Assembly: GCF_021391495.1 (NCBI RefSeq)
Contig: NZ_CP090063.1
Span: 1,364,001-1,428,000 of the forward strand
DNA: 64,000 nucleotides
Source: Amycolatopsis acidiphila
GTDB taxonomy: Bacteria > Actinomycetota > Actinomycetes > Mycobacteriales > Pseudonocardiaceae
Direction: 5' to 3'
Part shown: positions 19,717 to 28,499 of the stretch, piece by piece
How positions within the stretch are numbered: the first letter of the stretch is position 1
Layout: every line of letters starts with the position of its first letter
Notes under the pieces: model-generated
What the model was told of the DNA's origin: nothing
The model's input: only the letters and a program-made list of their open reading frames with translations
Databases searched by the model: none
Position numbers and translations under genes: made by a program

Positions 19717-20510
19717 TGAGGCTGGAGGGCAAGGTCGCCGTCATCACCGGCGCCGGCAGTGTCGGGCCAGGCTGGGGCAACGGGCGTGCGGCGGCGGTGC
19801 TGTTCGCCCGCGAGGGTGCGAAGGTGTTCGCCGTGGACCTCAAGCCGGACGCGCTGACCGAGACGGTGCGGATGATCGAGGACGAGGGCGGCACCGTGCG
19901 CACCCACACCTGCGACGTCACCGACAGCGCGGCGGTGGCCGCGATGGTCGAGGCGTGCGTGGCCGAGTTCGGCCGGGTGGACGTCCTGGTCAACAACGTC
20001 GGCGGCTCGCGCCCCGGCGGTCCCGTCGAGCTGGGCGAGCAGGACTGGCGTGCCCAGCTGGACTACAACCTCACCAGTGTGTTCCTGACCTGCAAGCACG
20101 TCGTCCCGGTCATGAAGGCCCAGGGCGGCGGCGCGATCGTGAACACCGCGTCCACCTCCGGTACCCGCTACACCGGTTCGCCGCAGGTCGGCTACGCCTC
20201 GTCCAAGGCGGGTGTGATCCAGCTGTCCAAAGTGCTCGCGGTGCAGCACGCGCCCGACGGCATCCGCGCGAACACGGTGGTGCCGGGCCAGCTGCACACG
20301 CCGATGGTCGAGGTGCGGCTGGCCGGGCAGCGGGCCGGCGGGGACGTGGACGCGCTGCTGGCCCAGCGGCAGGCCCGGATCCCGCTGGGGTTCATGGGGG
20401 ACGGCCGGGACACCGCGTACGCCGCGCTGTTCCTGGCCTCGGACGAAGCCCGGTTCGTCACGGGCACCGAGATCGTCGTGGACGGCGGGATGACCGCGAG
20501 GTGTGACTGA
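19716..20510 (+). CDS. short-chain dehydrogenase/reductase
   Basis: 264 residues, classical SDR. The cofactor loop is a longer variant, GAGSVGPGWGNG, in place of the usual TGxxxGIG. The NNVGG strand motif, the catalytic YASSK (Tyr-x-x-x-Lys) and a Ser in NTASTSG are present, as is the C-terminal GTEIVVDGGM. It should oxidise or reduce a hydroxyl or keto group on a pathway intermediate, with NAD more likely than NADP because Asp follows the second strand (VFAVDLKP). It overlaps both neighbours by 1 nt. Confidence 0.9.
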   Translation: MRLEGKVAVITGAGSVGPGWGNGRAAAVLFAREGAKVFAVDLKPDALTETVRMIEDEGGTVRTHTCDVTDSAAVAAMVEACVAEFGRVDVLVNNVGGSRPGGPVELGEQDWRAQLDYNLTSVFLTCKHVVPVMKAQGGGAIVNTASTSGTRYTGSPQVGYASSKAGVIQLSKVLAVQHAPDGIRANTVVPGQLHTPMVEVRLAGQRAGGDVDALLAQRQARIPLGFMGDGRDTAYAALFLASDEARFVTGTEIVVDGGMTARCD

Positions 20511-21379
20511 TGACCGAACCGACCTGTCCCGGGCCCGACCCGGACCCGAAGAAGCCCGCGCTCGCCCTGCCCGCGGGCAGTTGCGACGCGCACTGCCACA
20601 TCTTCGGCCCGACCGCGAAGTTCCCGTACGCCCCGGACCGGACGTTCACCCCGCCCGAGGCGCCGCTCGAGGATCTTCAGTGGCTGCACGAGTTCCTGGG
20701 CTTCCAGCGTTCGGTGATCGTGCAGTCGGCTGCGCACGGCAGTGATCACTCGTCCTTGCTCGACGCGCTGGAGCGCGGTGCGGGCCGCTACCGCGGAGTC
20801 GCGCTCGTCAAGCCCGCGACGCCGGACGCCGAGATCGCGCGTCTGCACGAAGCCGGTGTCCGCGGGGCGCGGTTGCACTTCACCCCGCACCTCGGGCCGG
20901 CGCCGTCGCCCGAGACGATCCGGGCGATCGTCGACAAGATCCGGCCGTACGGCTGGCATCTCGCGCTGCACGTCGCCGGTGACGGCATCGCCGAGCACGA
21001 GGACATGGTGCGCGCGCTGCCGCTCACCGTGGTGATCGACCACATGGCACGCGTCGACCTGCGGGCGGGGCTGAACAGCAAGCCCGTCACGGCTCTGTTG
21101 CGGCTGCTGGAAAGCGGGTCGGTGTGGGTGAAGCTCAGCGGCGCCGACCGGATCGCGGTGCACCCGCCGGACCTGCGGGACGCCGCGGCGCTCGGGCGGC
21201 TGCTGGCCACCGAGGCTCCCGAGCGGGTGGTGTGGGGCACGGACTTCCCGCATCCGAACACACACGGCTTCATGCCCGACGACGGCGACCTGGTGGACCT
21301 GCTCGCCGAGATCGCGCCGGACGAGGCCGCACTGCGGCGGCTGCTGGTCGAAAACCCCGCCCGGTGCTTCGACTTCTAG
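20510..21379 (+). CDS. amidohydrolase, 2-pyrone-4,6-dicarboxylate lactonase (LigI)-like
   Basis: 289 residues. The opening CDAHCHIFGPTAKFPYAPD, then TFTPPEAP, closely follows LigI-type lactonases of the amidohydrolase superfamily, which open 2-pyrone-4,6-dicarboxylate to 4-oxalomesaconate. The WGTDFPHPN motif holds the catalytic Asp. Members of this branch also hydrolyse other lactones, such as sulfomuconolactone. With the decarboxylase-like protein, the SDR and a dicarboxylate carrier in one operon, an aromatic-derived di- or tricarboxylate is a reasonable substrate. Its 3' end overlaps the convergent IclR gene by 4 nt. Confidence 0.82.
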   Translation: MTEPTCPGPDPDPKKPALALPAGSCDAHCHIFGPTAKFPYAPDRTFTPPEAPLEDLQWLHEFLGFQRSVIVQSAAHGSDHSSLLDALERGAGRYRGVALVKPATPDAEIARLHEAGVRGARLHFTPHLGPAPSPETIRAIVDKIRPYGWHLALHVAGDGIAEHEDMVRALPLTVVIDHMARVDLRAGLNSKPVTALLRLLESGSVWVKLSGADRIAVHPPDLRDAAALGRLLATEAPERVVWGTDFPHPNTHGFMPDDGDLVDLLAEIAPDEAALRRLLVENPARCFDF

Positions 21380-22146
21380 TGCAGGCCCGCGATGTCCTTG
21401 GTGATCGCCTCGGCGGTCTCCAGCAGCCGGGGCACGAAGCGGCGGCGCAGCTCGTCGAGCGTGACGCGGGCGGCGTTGGCCGAGACGTTCAGCGCGGCGA
21501 GAACCTGGCCGCCCGCGCCGCGGACGGGCGCCGCGGCCGACCGCACGCCCTCCTCGCGCTCGCCGTCCACCACCGCGTACCCCTGCTCGCGCACCCGGCG
21601 CAGCTCGGCGCGCAGCCGCGCCGGGTCGGTGATCGTGTGCGCGGTCAGCTTCCGCAGCTCGATCTTGTCCAAATAGGACGTCAGTGCCGGTTCCGGCAGC
21701 GCGGCGAGCAGGACGCGGCCCATGGACGTCGGGTAGGCCGGCAGCCGGGAGCCGACGTTGAGGGTGATGCTCATCGAGCGGGACGCGGGGACCCGGGCGA
21801 CGTAGACGATCTCGGCACCGTCCAAAGTGGCCATCGAGCTGGCTTCGCGCAGCTCGTCGGACAACGCCCGCATGTGGGACTGCGCGTGCTCCCAGAACGG
21901 CAGCGCGGCGAGGTAGCCGTAGCCCAGCCGCAGCACGGCCGGCGTCAGCCGGAACTCGCGGCCGTCGGTCTCGGCGAAGCCCAGGCGCTCGAGGGTGAGC
22001 AGGATGCGGCGAGCCGTGGCACGGGTGAGGCCCGTCGCCGCGGCCGCGCCGCTCACCGTCATCGCCGGCCGCTCGGCGGAGAAACTCTGCAACAGCCGGA
22101 AGGCCTTCTCGACCGAGTCGATGACGTCGGGGTCTTCTCTCGACAC
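21376..22146 (-). CDS. IclR-family transcriptional regulator
   Basis: 256 residues from the GTG at 22146. Winged helix-turn-helix at about residues 8-65 (VIDSVEKAFRLLQSFSAERP, GAAAATGLTRATARRILLTL), then the IclR ligand-binding domain (PTSMGRVLLAALPEP, GYAVVDGEREEGVRSAAAPV). These proteins sense aromatic or carboxylic acids. It converges with the dctA operon and is divergent from the next gene with a spacer of only 17 nt. The best candidate site is the tandem repeat before dctA. Longer upstream frames to 22488 are non-family sequence. Confidence 0.9.
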   Translation of the reverse strand: MSREDPDVIDSVEKAFRLLQSFSAERPAMTVSGAAAATGLTRATARRILLTLERLGFAETDGREFRLTPAVLRLGYGYLAALPFWEHAQSHMRALSDELREASSMATLDGAEIVYVARVPASRSMSITLNVGSRLPAYPTSMGRVLLAALPEPALTSYLDKIELRKLTAHTITDPARLRAELRRVREQGYAVVDGEREEGVRSAAAPVRGAGGQVLAALNVSANAARVTLDELRRRFVPRLLETAEAITKDIAGLH

Positions 22147-22163
22147 CGGAAAGACGGTACCCG

Positions 22164-22790
22164 ATGACCGAAGGACTGCTCTTCGTTCTCGCCGAGCCGG
22201 GCGAGGTGCCCGAAGACGAGTTCCACGACTGGTACGACAACGAGCACGCGCCCGCGCGGCTGTCCGTGCCCGGGATCCGCAGCGGCTACCGCTACCGCGC
22301 GCTCGACGGCGAGCGCCCGGGCTGGCTCGCCTGGTACGAACTGGACATCGACGCGCTGCACGGCCCGCAGTACCAGGCGATCCGCAACCGCAGCCCGCGC
22401 GAGCAGTCGGTCGTCGAACGCCTCGACACCCTCGACCGCCGCGTCTACGAGCTGATCGACGACCAGGGCGAACCGGTGCGCGAGTCACCCGTGGTCCTCT
22501 CGGTCGCTTTGTCGACCCCGGACCCGGCGGGCCTGGACACCTGGTACCGCGAGGAGCACCTGCCGCTGCTGCTCGCGATCCCCGGCTGGCACCGCATCCG
22601 CCGCTACCGGCGCGTGGCGGGCCCGGGCCCGGACCTGCTGGCCTTCCACGAGATCGACAGTGTCGCGCTGTTCGACGCCGTGGAGTACCGGACCGCGACG
22701 AGCACGCCGTGGCGTGCGGAGGTGATGGGCGGGGTGACGGCCCGCGAGCGGCGGGTGTTCGGCTTCCACAACACGGTGCCGGGGAGTTAA
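22164..22790 (+). CDS. EthD-like protein with two ferredoxin-like repeats
   Basis: 208 residues built of two similar halves: FHDWYDNEHAPARLSVPGIR near residue 20 and LDTWYREEHLPLLLAIPGWH near residue 125, each followed by a basic strand (GYRYRA, RRYRRV). The pattern W-Y-x-x-E-H-x-P is that of dimeric alpha-beta barrel proteins related to EthD, so one chain can form the barrel alone. Members often belong to degradative clusters. The exact reaction is unknown. The start is only 17 nt from the divergent IclR gene. Confidence 0.75.
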   Translation: MTEGLLFVLAEPGEVPEDEFHDWYDNEHAPARLSVPGIRSGYRYRALDGERPGWLAWYELDIDALHGPQYQAIRNRSPREQSVVERLDTLDRRVYELIDDQGEPVRESPVVLSVALSTPDPAGLDTWYREEHLPLLLAIPGWHRIRRYRRVAGPGPDLLAFHEIDSVALFDAVEYRTATSTPWRAEVMGGVTARERRVFGFHNTVPGS

Positions 22791-22799
22791 CGTCGGGGC

Positions 22800-23570
22800 A
22801 TGACCGAGTACGAGCACATCCTGGTCAAGCGCGAGAACGACACCGTCACCATCACGATGAACCGCGCCGCGCGGCGCAACTCGCTGTCCGAGGACCATCT
22901 CGCCGAGCTGCTGGCGGCGTTCCGCGAGGCGGGCGAGACGGACGCGACCGGGATCGTGCTGGCCGGTGCCGGGCCGGTGTTCTCGGCCGGGCACGACTTC
23001 GGCGACGTGGCGGCGCGCGACCACGCCGGCGTCCGCGAGCTGCTGCGCCTGTGCACCGAGCTGATGCGGACCATGGAGTCAGTCCCGCAGGTCGTCATCG
23101 CGCGGGTGCACGGGCTCGCGACCGCCGCCGGCTGCCAGCTCGTCGCGTCGTGCGACCTCGCGGTGGCCGCCGAGTCCGCCGGGTTCGCGTTGCCCGGCGG
23201 CAAGGGCGGCTGGTTCTGCCACACCCCGGCCGTGCCCGTGGCCAGGGCGGTGGGGCGCAAGCGGCTGATGGAGCTGGCGCTGACCGGCGACGTCATCGAC
23301 GCCGCGACCGCGCTGGACTGGGGCATGGTGAACCGGGTCGTCCCCGACGAGCAGCTCGACGAGGCCGTCGCCGAACTCCTGGGCCGGGCGACGCGGGGGA
23401 GCCGGGCCAGCAAGGGGCTGGGCAAGCAGACCCTCTACGCCCAGCTCGACCGTCCGGAGGCGGACGCCTACGCGATCGCACTCGAAGTGATGGCGGCGGC
23501 GTCGCAGACCCCGGACGCCCGCGAGGGGATGGCCGCGTTCCTGGAGAAGCGCAAGCCGGAGTGGGGTTAG
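22800..23570 (+). CDS. enoyl-CoA hydratase/isomerase family protein (ECHDC3-like)
   Basis: 256 residues, crotonase fold. The oxyanion-hole segments FSAGHDFGDVAARD and HGLATAAGCQLVASCDLAVA are clear, followed by PGGKGGWFCHTPAVPVARAV, typical of the ECHDC3-like branch. The usual catalytic Glu pair is not obvious, as in that branch, so the reaction is uncertain. It starts 9 nt after the EthD-like gene and probably forms a two-gene unit with it. Confidence 0.85.
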   Translation: MTEYEHILVKRENDTVTITMNRAARRNSLSEDHLAELLAAFREAGETDATGIVLAGAGPVFSAGHDFGDVAARDHAGVRELLRLCTELMRTMESVPQVVIARVHGLATAAGCQLVASCDLAVAAESAGFALPGGKGGWFCHTPAVPVARAVGRKRLMELALTGDVIDAATALDWGMVNRVVPDEQLDEAVAELLGRATRGSRASKGLGKQTLYAQLDRPEADAYAIALEVMAAASQTPDAREGMAAFLEKRKPEWG

Positions 23571-23577
23571 GGACTGT

Positions 23578-24114
23578 TTAGCGCTCCGCGAGCAGCAGGA
23601 GCGTGTACGCCGCGATCGACTGGGCATCGGTGATCCCGCCTTCGCGCACGAGGCGTTCGAAGTCGGCACGGGCGAACCAGGCCGTGCGCATGTCCTGCTC
23701 CTCGTGTTCGCGCTCGTGCGGGCCCTCGGTGAGGTCGGTGGCGAGGAAGACCCGGCCGCGCTGACTCGACATGCCGGCGGCGACGTCGAGCAGCCCAAGG
23801 TCGGTCAGCTTGCCCGCGATCAACCCGGTCTCCTCGCGCAGCTCGCGCGCGGCCAGCTCCAGCGGTTCGACGTCGGCGAGGTCGGGGGCGGTGCCCTGCG
23901 GGAACTCCCAGCGACGCAGGCCGAGCGGGTAGCGGAACTGCTCGACGAGGTGCAGCCGGTCGCCGTCGAGGGGTATCACCAGCGCGTACTGGGGCTTGTC
24001 GATGACGCCGTAGACGCCGGGCGAGCCGTCCGGGCGGCGGATGCCGTCCTCGCGCACGGTCATCCAGTTGTTGCGGTACACCTCGCGCGAGCTCACCTGT
24101 CGAATGGGATCCAC
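23578..24114 (-). CDS. Nudix hydrolase (ADP-ribose pyrophosphatase-like)
   Basis: 178 residues. The Nudix helix reads [13 protein letters not shown], with the required R-E-x-x-E-E and Gly. Flanking sequence ([15 protein letters not shown] before it, [20 protein letters not shown] after it) is typical of ADP-sugar pyrophosphatases of the NudF group. It should clear nucleotide sugars or ADP-ribose. It converges with the hydratase gene 7 nt away and is divergent from nucS across 38 nt. Confidence 0.9.
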   Translation of the reverse strand: MDPIRQVSSREVYRNNWMTVREDGIRRPDGSPGVYGVIDKPQYALVIPLDGDRLHLVEQFRYPLGLRRWEFPQGTAPDLADVEPLELAARELREETGLIAGKLTDLGLLDVAAGMSSQRGRVFLATDLTEGPHEREHEEQDMRTAWFARADFERLVREGGITDAQSIAAYTLLLLAER

Positions 24115-24152
24115 CCGAACAGTGTGCCGAAGGCGTCTTCTACCCTCCTCGG

Positions 24153-24812
24153 GTGCGCCTCGTGATCGCTCGCTGCCAGGTCGACTACGCGGGTCGGTTG
24201 ACCGCCCACCTGCCGATGGCCACCCGCCTGCTGCTCATCAAGGCCGACGGGTCGGTGTCCATCCACTCGGACGACCGGGCCTACAAGCCGTTGAACTGGA
24301 TGAGCCCGCCGTGCTGGCTCATCGAGGACGGCGACATCTGGACGGTGCAGAACAAGGCAGGCGAGAAGCTCGTGATCAGCATCGAGGAGCGGATCGACGA
24401 GGTGAAGCACGAGCTGGGCGCCGAGCCGGGCCTGCAGAAGGACGGCGTCGAGGCGCACCTGCAGGAGCTGCTGGCCGAGCACATCACCACCCTCGGCGAC
24501 GGCTACTCCCTCGTCCGGCGCGAGTACCCGACCGCGATCGGCCCGGTGGACATCCTGTGCCGCGACGCCTCGGGCGCCGCGGTGGCGATCGAGATCAAGC
24601 GCCGTGGCGAGATCGACGGGGTGGAGCAGCTGACGCGGTACCTGGAGCTGCTCAACCGCGACCCGCTGCTCGCGCCGGTGCAGGGCGTGTTCGCGGCGCA
24701 GCTGATCAAGCCGCAGGCCCGCACGCTCGCGGAGGACCGCGGCATCCGCTGCCTGACCCTGGACTACGACAAGCTGCGCGGCACGGACTCGGACGAGTTC
24801 CGGCTGTTCTAG
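24153..24812 (+). CDS. nucS: mismatch-specific endonuclease NucS/EndoMS
   Basis: 219 residues. NucS cleaves both strands at mismatches and replaces MutS/MutL in actinobacteria. The N-terminal DNA-binding half and C-terminal nuclease are joined by a linker near residue 115. Catalytic residues are visible as Asp133 (GPVDILCRD) and Glu147-x-Lys149 (AIEIKRRGE), with Gln159 following. The C-terminus FRLF resembles the sliding-clamp-binding end known for this family. The M. tuberculosis orthologue Rv1321 also lies between murA and dinG. Confidence 0.95.
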   Translation: MRLVIARCQVDYAGRLTAHLPMATRLLLIKADGSVSIHSDDRAYKPLNWMSPPCWLIEDGDIWTVQNKAGEKLVISIEERIDEVKHELGAEPGLQKDGVEAHLQELLAEHITTLGDGYSLVRREYPTAIGPVDILCRDASGAAVAIEIKRRGEIDGVEQLTRYLELLNRDPLLAPVQGVFAAQLIKPQARTLAEDRGIRCLTLDYDKLRGTDSDEFRLF

Positions 24813-24819
24813 CGGGCGG

Positions 24820-25008
24820 TCACGTCCGCAGTGGCGGCCCCTGCGTGCCCGGGTCGAAGTGCGGGCGGGTGGGCAGCCAGGGCTGTTCGGTCTCGACGGT
24901 CTCGACCAGGTCGGCCGGTTTCGAGCGGGGCGGCAACGTGCCGAACCGCACATGGCGCAGGAAGGCCAGCTCCTCGTCGGTGAACTTTCCGCAGTCGGTT
25001 TCCGCCAC
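24820..25008 (-). CDS. small conserved hypothetical protein beside nucS
   Basis: 62 residues from the GTG at 25008, chosen because GAGGAG stands 6 nt upstream. The sequence is hydrophilic, with an acidic first half (CGKFTDEELAFLRHVRFG) and a proline-rich end (WLPTRPHFDPGTQGPP). No helix is long or hydrophobic enough for the membrane. It converges with nucS, 7 nt apart. I do not recognise a family. A longer frame reaching 25152 has no ribosome site. Confidence 0.55.
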   Translation of the reverse strand: MAETDCGKFTDEELAFLRHVRFGTLPPRSKPADLVETVETEQPWLPTRPHFDPGTQGPPLRT

Positions 25009-25063
25009 GGGCACCTCCTCGTCGGAGGGTTCGATCCTACCGCGCCACCGGGTGGCGGTAGCT

Positions 25064-25291
25064 GCGCGAAAGCGAGGCGCGCGAGGCATCTCCGGTTGCC
25101 GCTGGGCGCCGTACCCGTTTCGCCGGTGGGACTGCGGCCTGCTGGTCAGCACCGCTAGAGAGGGCTGAACTCGCCGCCACCCTGGCCGCCGCCACGCGTC
25201 CCCAACTGCCCGAAAGGCGCGGCGCGCGAGGCGCCCGGCGCGCCTTCCGAGTTGCCGCCGGGCGCCGTACGCGGTTGGCTGCTCACCAACC
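25064..25291. repeat. imperfect duplication in the spacer before the SSS symporter
   Basis: Two related stretches, about 25064-25154 and 25208-25291, share CGAAAG, GGCGCGCGAGGC, TTGCCGC-GGGCGCCGTAC and a CTGCT-G/A-CA end, with a short insertion in the second. This is most of the 409-nt gap between 25009 and 25417, which holds no convincing gene. The last 100 nt before the symporter are more AT-rich and should hold its promoter (TTCACA at 25326 is one possible -35). Confidence 0.4.
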
Positions 25292-25417
25292 TCGGTCTCA
25301 ACATGGACAAGGCACCCCGGCGAAGTTCACATGTCCGATGGCCAAGTAGTAATGTGCGCTCGTCAGCTTGATCCTGGTGTTTCTTGTTGAATGGTGTTGA
25401 CTCGTGGAGGTGCACCG

Positions 25418-27118
25418 GTGCATGTCCTAGCCGCAGCGAACCTGCGACTTGATGCGAGCGCGATCGACTACGTGCTGCTCGCGTTCTACTTCGTGCTGGT
25501 GCTCGGCATCGGCTACCTGGCCCGGAGGCAGGTCTCGACCAGCCTCGACTTCTTCCTCTCCGGGCGCTCGCTCCCGGCCTGGGTCACCGGGCTCGCCTTC
25601 ATCTCCGCGAACCTCGGCGCGATCGAGGTCATGGGCATGTCGGCGAACGGCGCGCAGTACGGTCTGCCGACCGCGCACTACTTCTGGATCGGCGCCATCC
25701 CGGCGATGCTGTTCCTCGGCGTCGTGATGATGCCCTTCTACTACGGCTCGAAGGTCCGCAGCGTCCCCGAGTTCATGCTCCGGCGCTTCGGCCCCACCGC
25801 GCACTGGGTGAACGGCCTCAGCTTCGCGCTCGCGCAGATCCTCATCGCAGGCGCGAACCTCTACCTGCTGGCCAGCGTCGTGAACCTGCTGCTCGGCTGG
25901 CCGATCTGGGTCTCGATCATCGTCGCGGCCGCGATCGTGCTCACCTACACGGCGCTGGGCGGCCTCTCCGCCGCGATCTACAACGAGGTGCTGCAGTTCT
26001 TCGTCATCCTCGCCGCGCTCATCCCGCTCACCATCGTCGGCCTGTACAAGGTCGGCGGCTGGAGCGGCCTGGTCGACAAGGTGACCAACAGCCCTGGCGG
26101 CACCCCGCAGCTGCACTCCTGGCCCGGCAACCAGCTGACCGGCTTCGGCAGCAACTTCCTGTCGGTTCTCGGCCTCGTCTTCGGCCTCGGCTTCGTGCTG
26201 TCCTTCGGTTACTGGACCACGAACTTCGTCGAGGTCCAGCGCGCGATGGCGTCGAAGAGCATGTCCGCCGCCCGGCGCACGCCGATCATCGGCGCGTTCC
26301 CGAAGATGTTCATCCCGTTCATCGTGATCATCCCGGGCATGGTCGCCGCGGTGACCGTGACCGAGCTGATGGGCCAGAACAAGCAGGCCCTGCTGGACGG
26401 CAAGGCGGCGCCCAGCGGCGCGACCTTCAACGACGCCCTGCTGCTGCTCATGCGTGACGTGCTCCCGAACGGCATCCTCGGCGTCGCGATCGCGGGCCTG
26501 CTCGCGTCGTTCATGGCCGGCATGGCGGCGAACCTCAGCTCGTTCAACACCGTGTTCACCTACGACATCTTCCAGACCTACATCAAGAAGGACCGGCCCG
26601 ACGGGTTCTACCTGAAAACGGGCCGCGTGGTCACGATGGTGGCGACGGTACTGGCGATCGGCACGGCGTTCATCGCTTCGACCTACTCGAACCTGATGGA
26701 CTACCTGCAGACGCTGTTCTCCTTCTTCAACGCGCCACTGTTCGCCACCTTCATCCTCGGCATGTTCTGGAAGCGGATGACCAAGTCGGCGGGCTGGTCG
26801 GGCCTCGTGTTCGGCACGGCGGCCGCGGTGGTCATCTTCGTCCTCAGCAAGAACGGCACGCTGAACCTGCCGGGCCAGGGCACGAGCTTCGTCGCCGCGA
26901 TCGCGGCCTTCGTGGTCGACGTGGTCGTCAGCGTCGTGGTCACCTACGCCACCAAGCCCAAGCCGGAGTCGGAGCTGGTCGGCCTGGTGTACTCGCTCAC
27001 GCCGCGCGAGTCGCTGAAGCACGAGACCACCGGCGACGACGCGGGGTGGTACCGCAAGCCGGTGCTGCTGGCCGGCATCGCGGCAGTCATCACCATCGTC
27101 CTGAACATCGCCTTCTAG
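25418..27118 (+). CDS. sodium:solute symporter (SSS family)
   Basis: 566 residues with about 14 membrane helices. Family features: LDFFLSGRSLPAWVTGLAFI near the start, NLGAIEVMGMSANGAQYG in helix 2, YTALGGLSAAIYNEVLQFFV in the middle and the later SFMAGMAANLSSFNTVFTYD. The set is closest to the sugar-type (SGLT-like) branch, but monocarboxylates or polyols are possible. The GTG at 25418 is preceded by GGAGG at 7 nt; an upstream GTG-like frame to 25391 is ignored. A small membrane protein gene follows 13 nt later. Confidence 0.9.
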   Translation: MHVLAAANLRLDASAIDYVLLAFYFVLVLGIGYLARRQVSTSLDFFLSGRSLPAWVTGLAFISANLGAIEVMGMSANGAQYGLPTAHYFWIGAIPAMLFLGVVMMPFYYGSKVRSVPEFMLRRFGPTAHWVNGLSFALAQILIAGANLYLLASVVNLLLGWPIWVSIIVAAAIVLTYTALGGLSAAIYNEVLQFFVILAALIPLTIVGLYKVGGWSGLVDKVTNSPGGTPQLHSWPGNQLTGFGSNFLSVLGLVFGLGFVLSFGYWTTNFVEVQRAMASKSMSAARRTPIIGAFPKMFIPFIVIIPGMVAAVTVTELMGQNKQALLDGKAAPSGATFNDALLLLMRDVLPNGILGVAIAGLLASFMAGMAANLSSFNTVFTYDIFQTYIKKDRPDGFYLKTGRVVTMVATVLAIGTAFIASTYSNLMDYLQTLFSFFNAPLFATFILGMFWKRMTKSAGWSGLVFGTAAAVVIFVLSKNGTLNLPGQGTSFVAAIAAFVVDVVVSVVVTYATKPKPESELVGLVYSLTPRESLKHETTGDDAGWYRKPVLLAGIAAVITIVLNIAF

Positions 27119-27131
27119 GAGGACGACCGCC

Positions 27132-27425
27132 ATGGCAACGGAATCCACTCCCCGCACGCGCAAGGCCGGTGCGTTCGACATCCGGCTGATCATCGCTCTG
27201 CTCACGGGTGTGTACGGCATCGTCCTGACGATCATGGGCGCCGCGTTCACCGACGACGCCGACATGACGAAGGCCGCCGGGGTGAACATCAACCTGTGGG
27301 CGGGCATCGCCCTGCTCATCTTCACGGCACTGTTCGTGCTGTGGGCGGTGCTGCGGCCGATCCGCGTGCCGGAGGAGCCGACGGACGTGCCCAACGAGCC
27401 GACGGACGGGACCACGGCCGAATAA
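27132..27425 (+). CDS. two-helix membrane protein, likely symporter partner
   Basis: 97 residues with two membrane helices (LIIALLTGVYGIVLTIMGAA and WAGIALLIFTALFVLWAVL) and an acidic repeat-like tail (EEPTDVPNEPTDG). A strong TAGGAGGA site stands before the ATG, 13 nt after the symporter stop, so it is translated from the same message. Small proteins of this kind often accompany SSS carriers in actinobacteria; a role as accessory subunit is inferred. Confidence 0.7.
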   Translation: MATESTPRTRKAGAFDIRLIIALLTGVYGIVLTIMGAAFTDDADMTKAAGVNINLWAGIALLIFTALFVLWAVLRPIRVPEEPTDVPNEPTDGTTAE

Positions 27426-27471
27426 CCAGGTTCGGCGCACTCGGCGAGGCCGGTGCGGTTACCGTGCAGGC

Positions 27472-28440
27472 GTGCGTTCACCTGCCCGTTCCGCCCGGCC
27501 TCGTCTCATGCCGGTCCTGCTACTGGCCGTACTGCTGACCACCGCTTGCGGCCCGGATCTGAGCAGGCAGAACTTCCCGCGCACGACGGTCACCGCGTCC
27601 GCCGCACCCGACAGCCCGATCACGGACGACGCCGTCTCCTTCGCGAACCTGCGCACCGTCGACCCGTGCGCGCTGCTCGACACCGCCACGCTCGCGGACC
27701 TGGGCACCGTCAAGGCGGACTCGACGGACTCCTCGTCGCTCGGGCAGTGCTCGGCCGACCTCACCGACGCCGGGGGCAAGGACCTGCGCCTGCACCTGCA
27801 GCTCGACGACATCACCATCAACTCCGGCAACACCTCCGGCACAGTCGGCGGCCTTCCGCTGATCGGCGACGGCCCCGACGGCGCGTCGTGCACGGCCACC
27901 GCAGTGACCTCCCGCAGCCCGGGGTTCGGTGTCAGCCTCTACGTCACCTACGACGGCGGCGACCCCTGCGGCGCCGGGCAGAACGCGTTGCAGAACGTCG
28001 TGCGACGGCTGCACGACCACCCCGCCCGCCTGCCGCAGCCGCCCGGGTCGCTGATCGCGCTCGACTTCTGCACCCTCGTCGACGAAGCGACCATCACCGA
28101 CGTGCTCGGCCGTGGCTCGGAGACCTCGCCCTACGGCATGCACGGCTGTTCCTGGTCGGGCGGCACGGCGACCGGGTACCTCGACTACGGCATCCGGAGC
28201 ACGCCCGGCGGGAGCCCGGCGGTGGATCTGGGCAACGGCGTCACCGGATACGAGCAGCTGGAGACCGGCGCGGGCCGCGAGTGCACAGTGTCCTGGCTGC
28301 ACCGGCCGACCGCCGACGGCGAGGGCGAGGTCGTGTCGTTCCAGTACGACAACTACCACGACGACGCGGGCGAGGACGACGCCTGCGGCAAGGCCGCGAC
28401 GGTCGCCAAGGCGTTGGTACCGAAGCTGCCGCGCGCCTAG
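27472..28440 (+). CDS. secreted lipoprotein, two-module (DUF3558-like)
   Basis: 322 residues with a lipoprotein signal: basic start, hydrophobic core and lipobox LTTAC (Cys26). The mature part repeats a module twice, VDPCALLDTATLADLG near residue 63 and LDFCTLVDEATITDVLG near residue 198. Each is followed by further Cys residues, so disulfides are likely. The style is that of actinobacterial DUF3558 lipoproteins of unknown function. It resembles the lipoprotein at 31008-31811, on the other side of the dha genes. Confidence 0.75.
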   Translation: MRSPARSARPRLMPVLLLAVLLTTACGPDLSRQNFPRTTVTASAAPDSPITDDAVSFANLRTVDPCALLDTATLADLGTVKADSTDSSSLGQCSADLTDAGGKDLRLHLQLDDITINSGNTSGTVGGLPLIGDGPDGASCTATAVTSRSPGFGVSLYVTYDGGDPCGAGQNALQNVVRRLHDHPARLPQPPGSLIALDFCTLVDEATITDVLGRGSETSPYGMHGCSWSGGTATGYLDYGIRSTPGGSPAVDLGNGVTGYEQLETGAGRECTVSWLHRPTADGEGEVVSFQYDNYHDDAGEDDACGKAATVAKALVPKLPRA

Positions 28441-28499
28441 CGTCACTGATCGATCGAAGGTAGACAGAGCACACCAGATCGACGCCAACGGAGGCGGGC

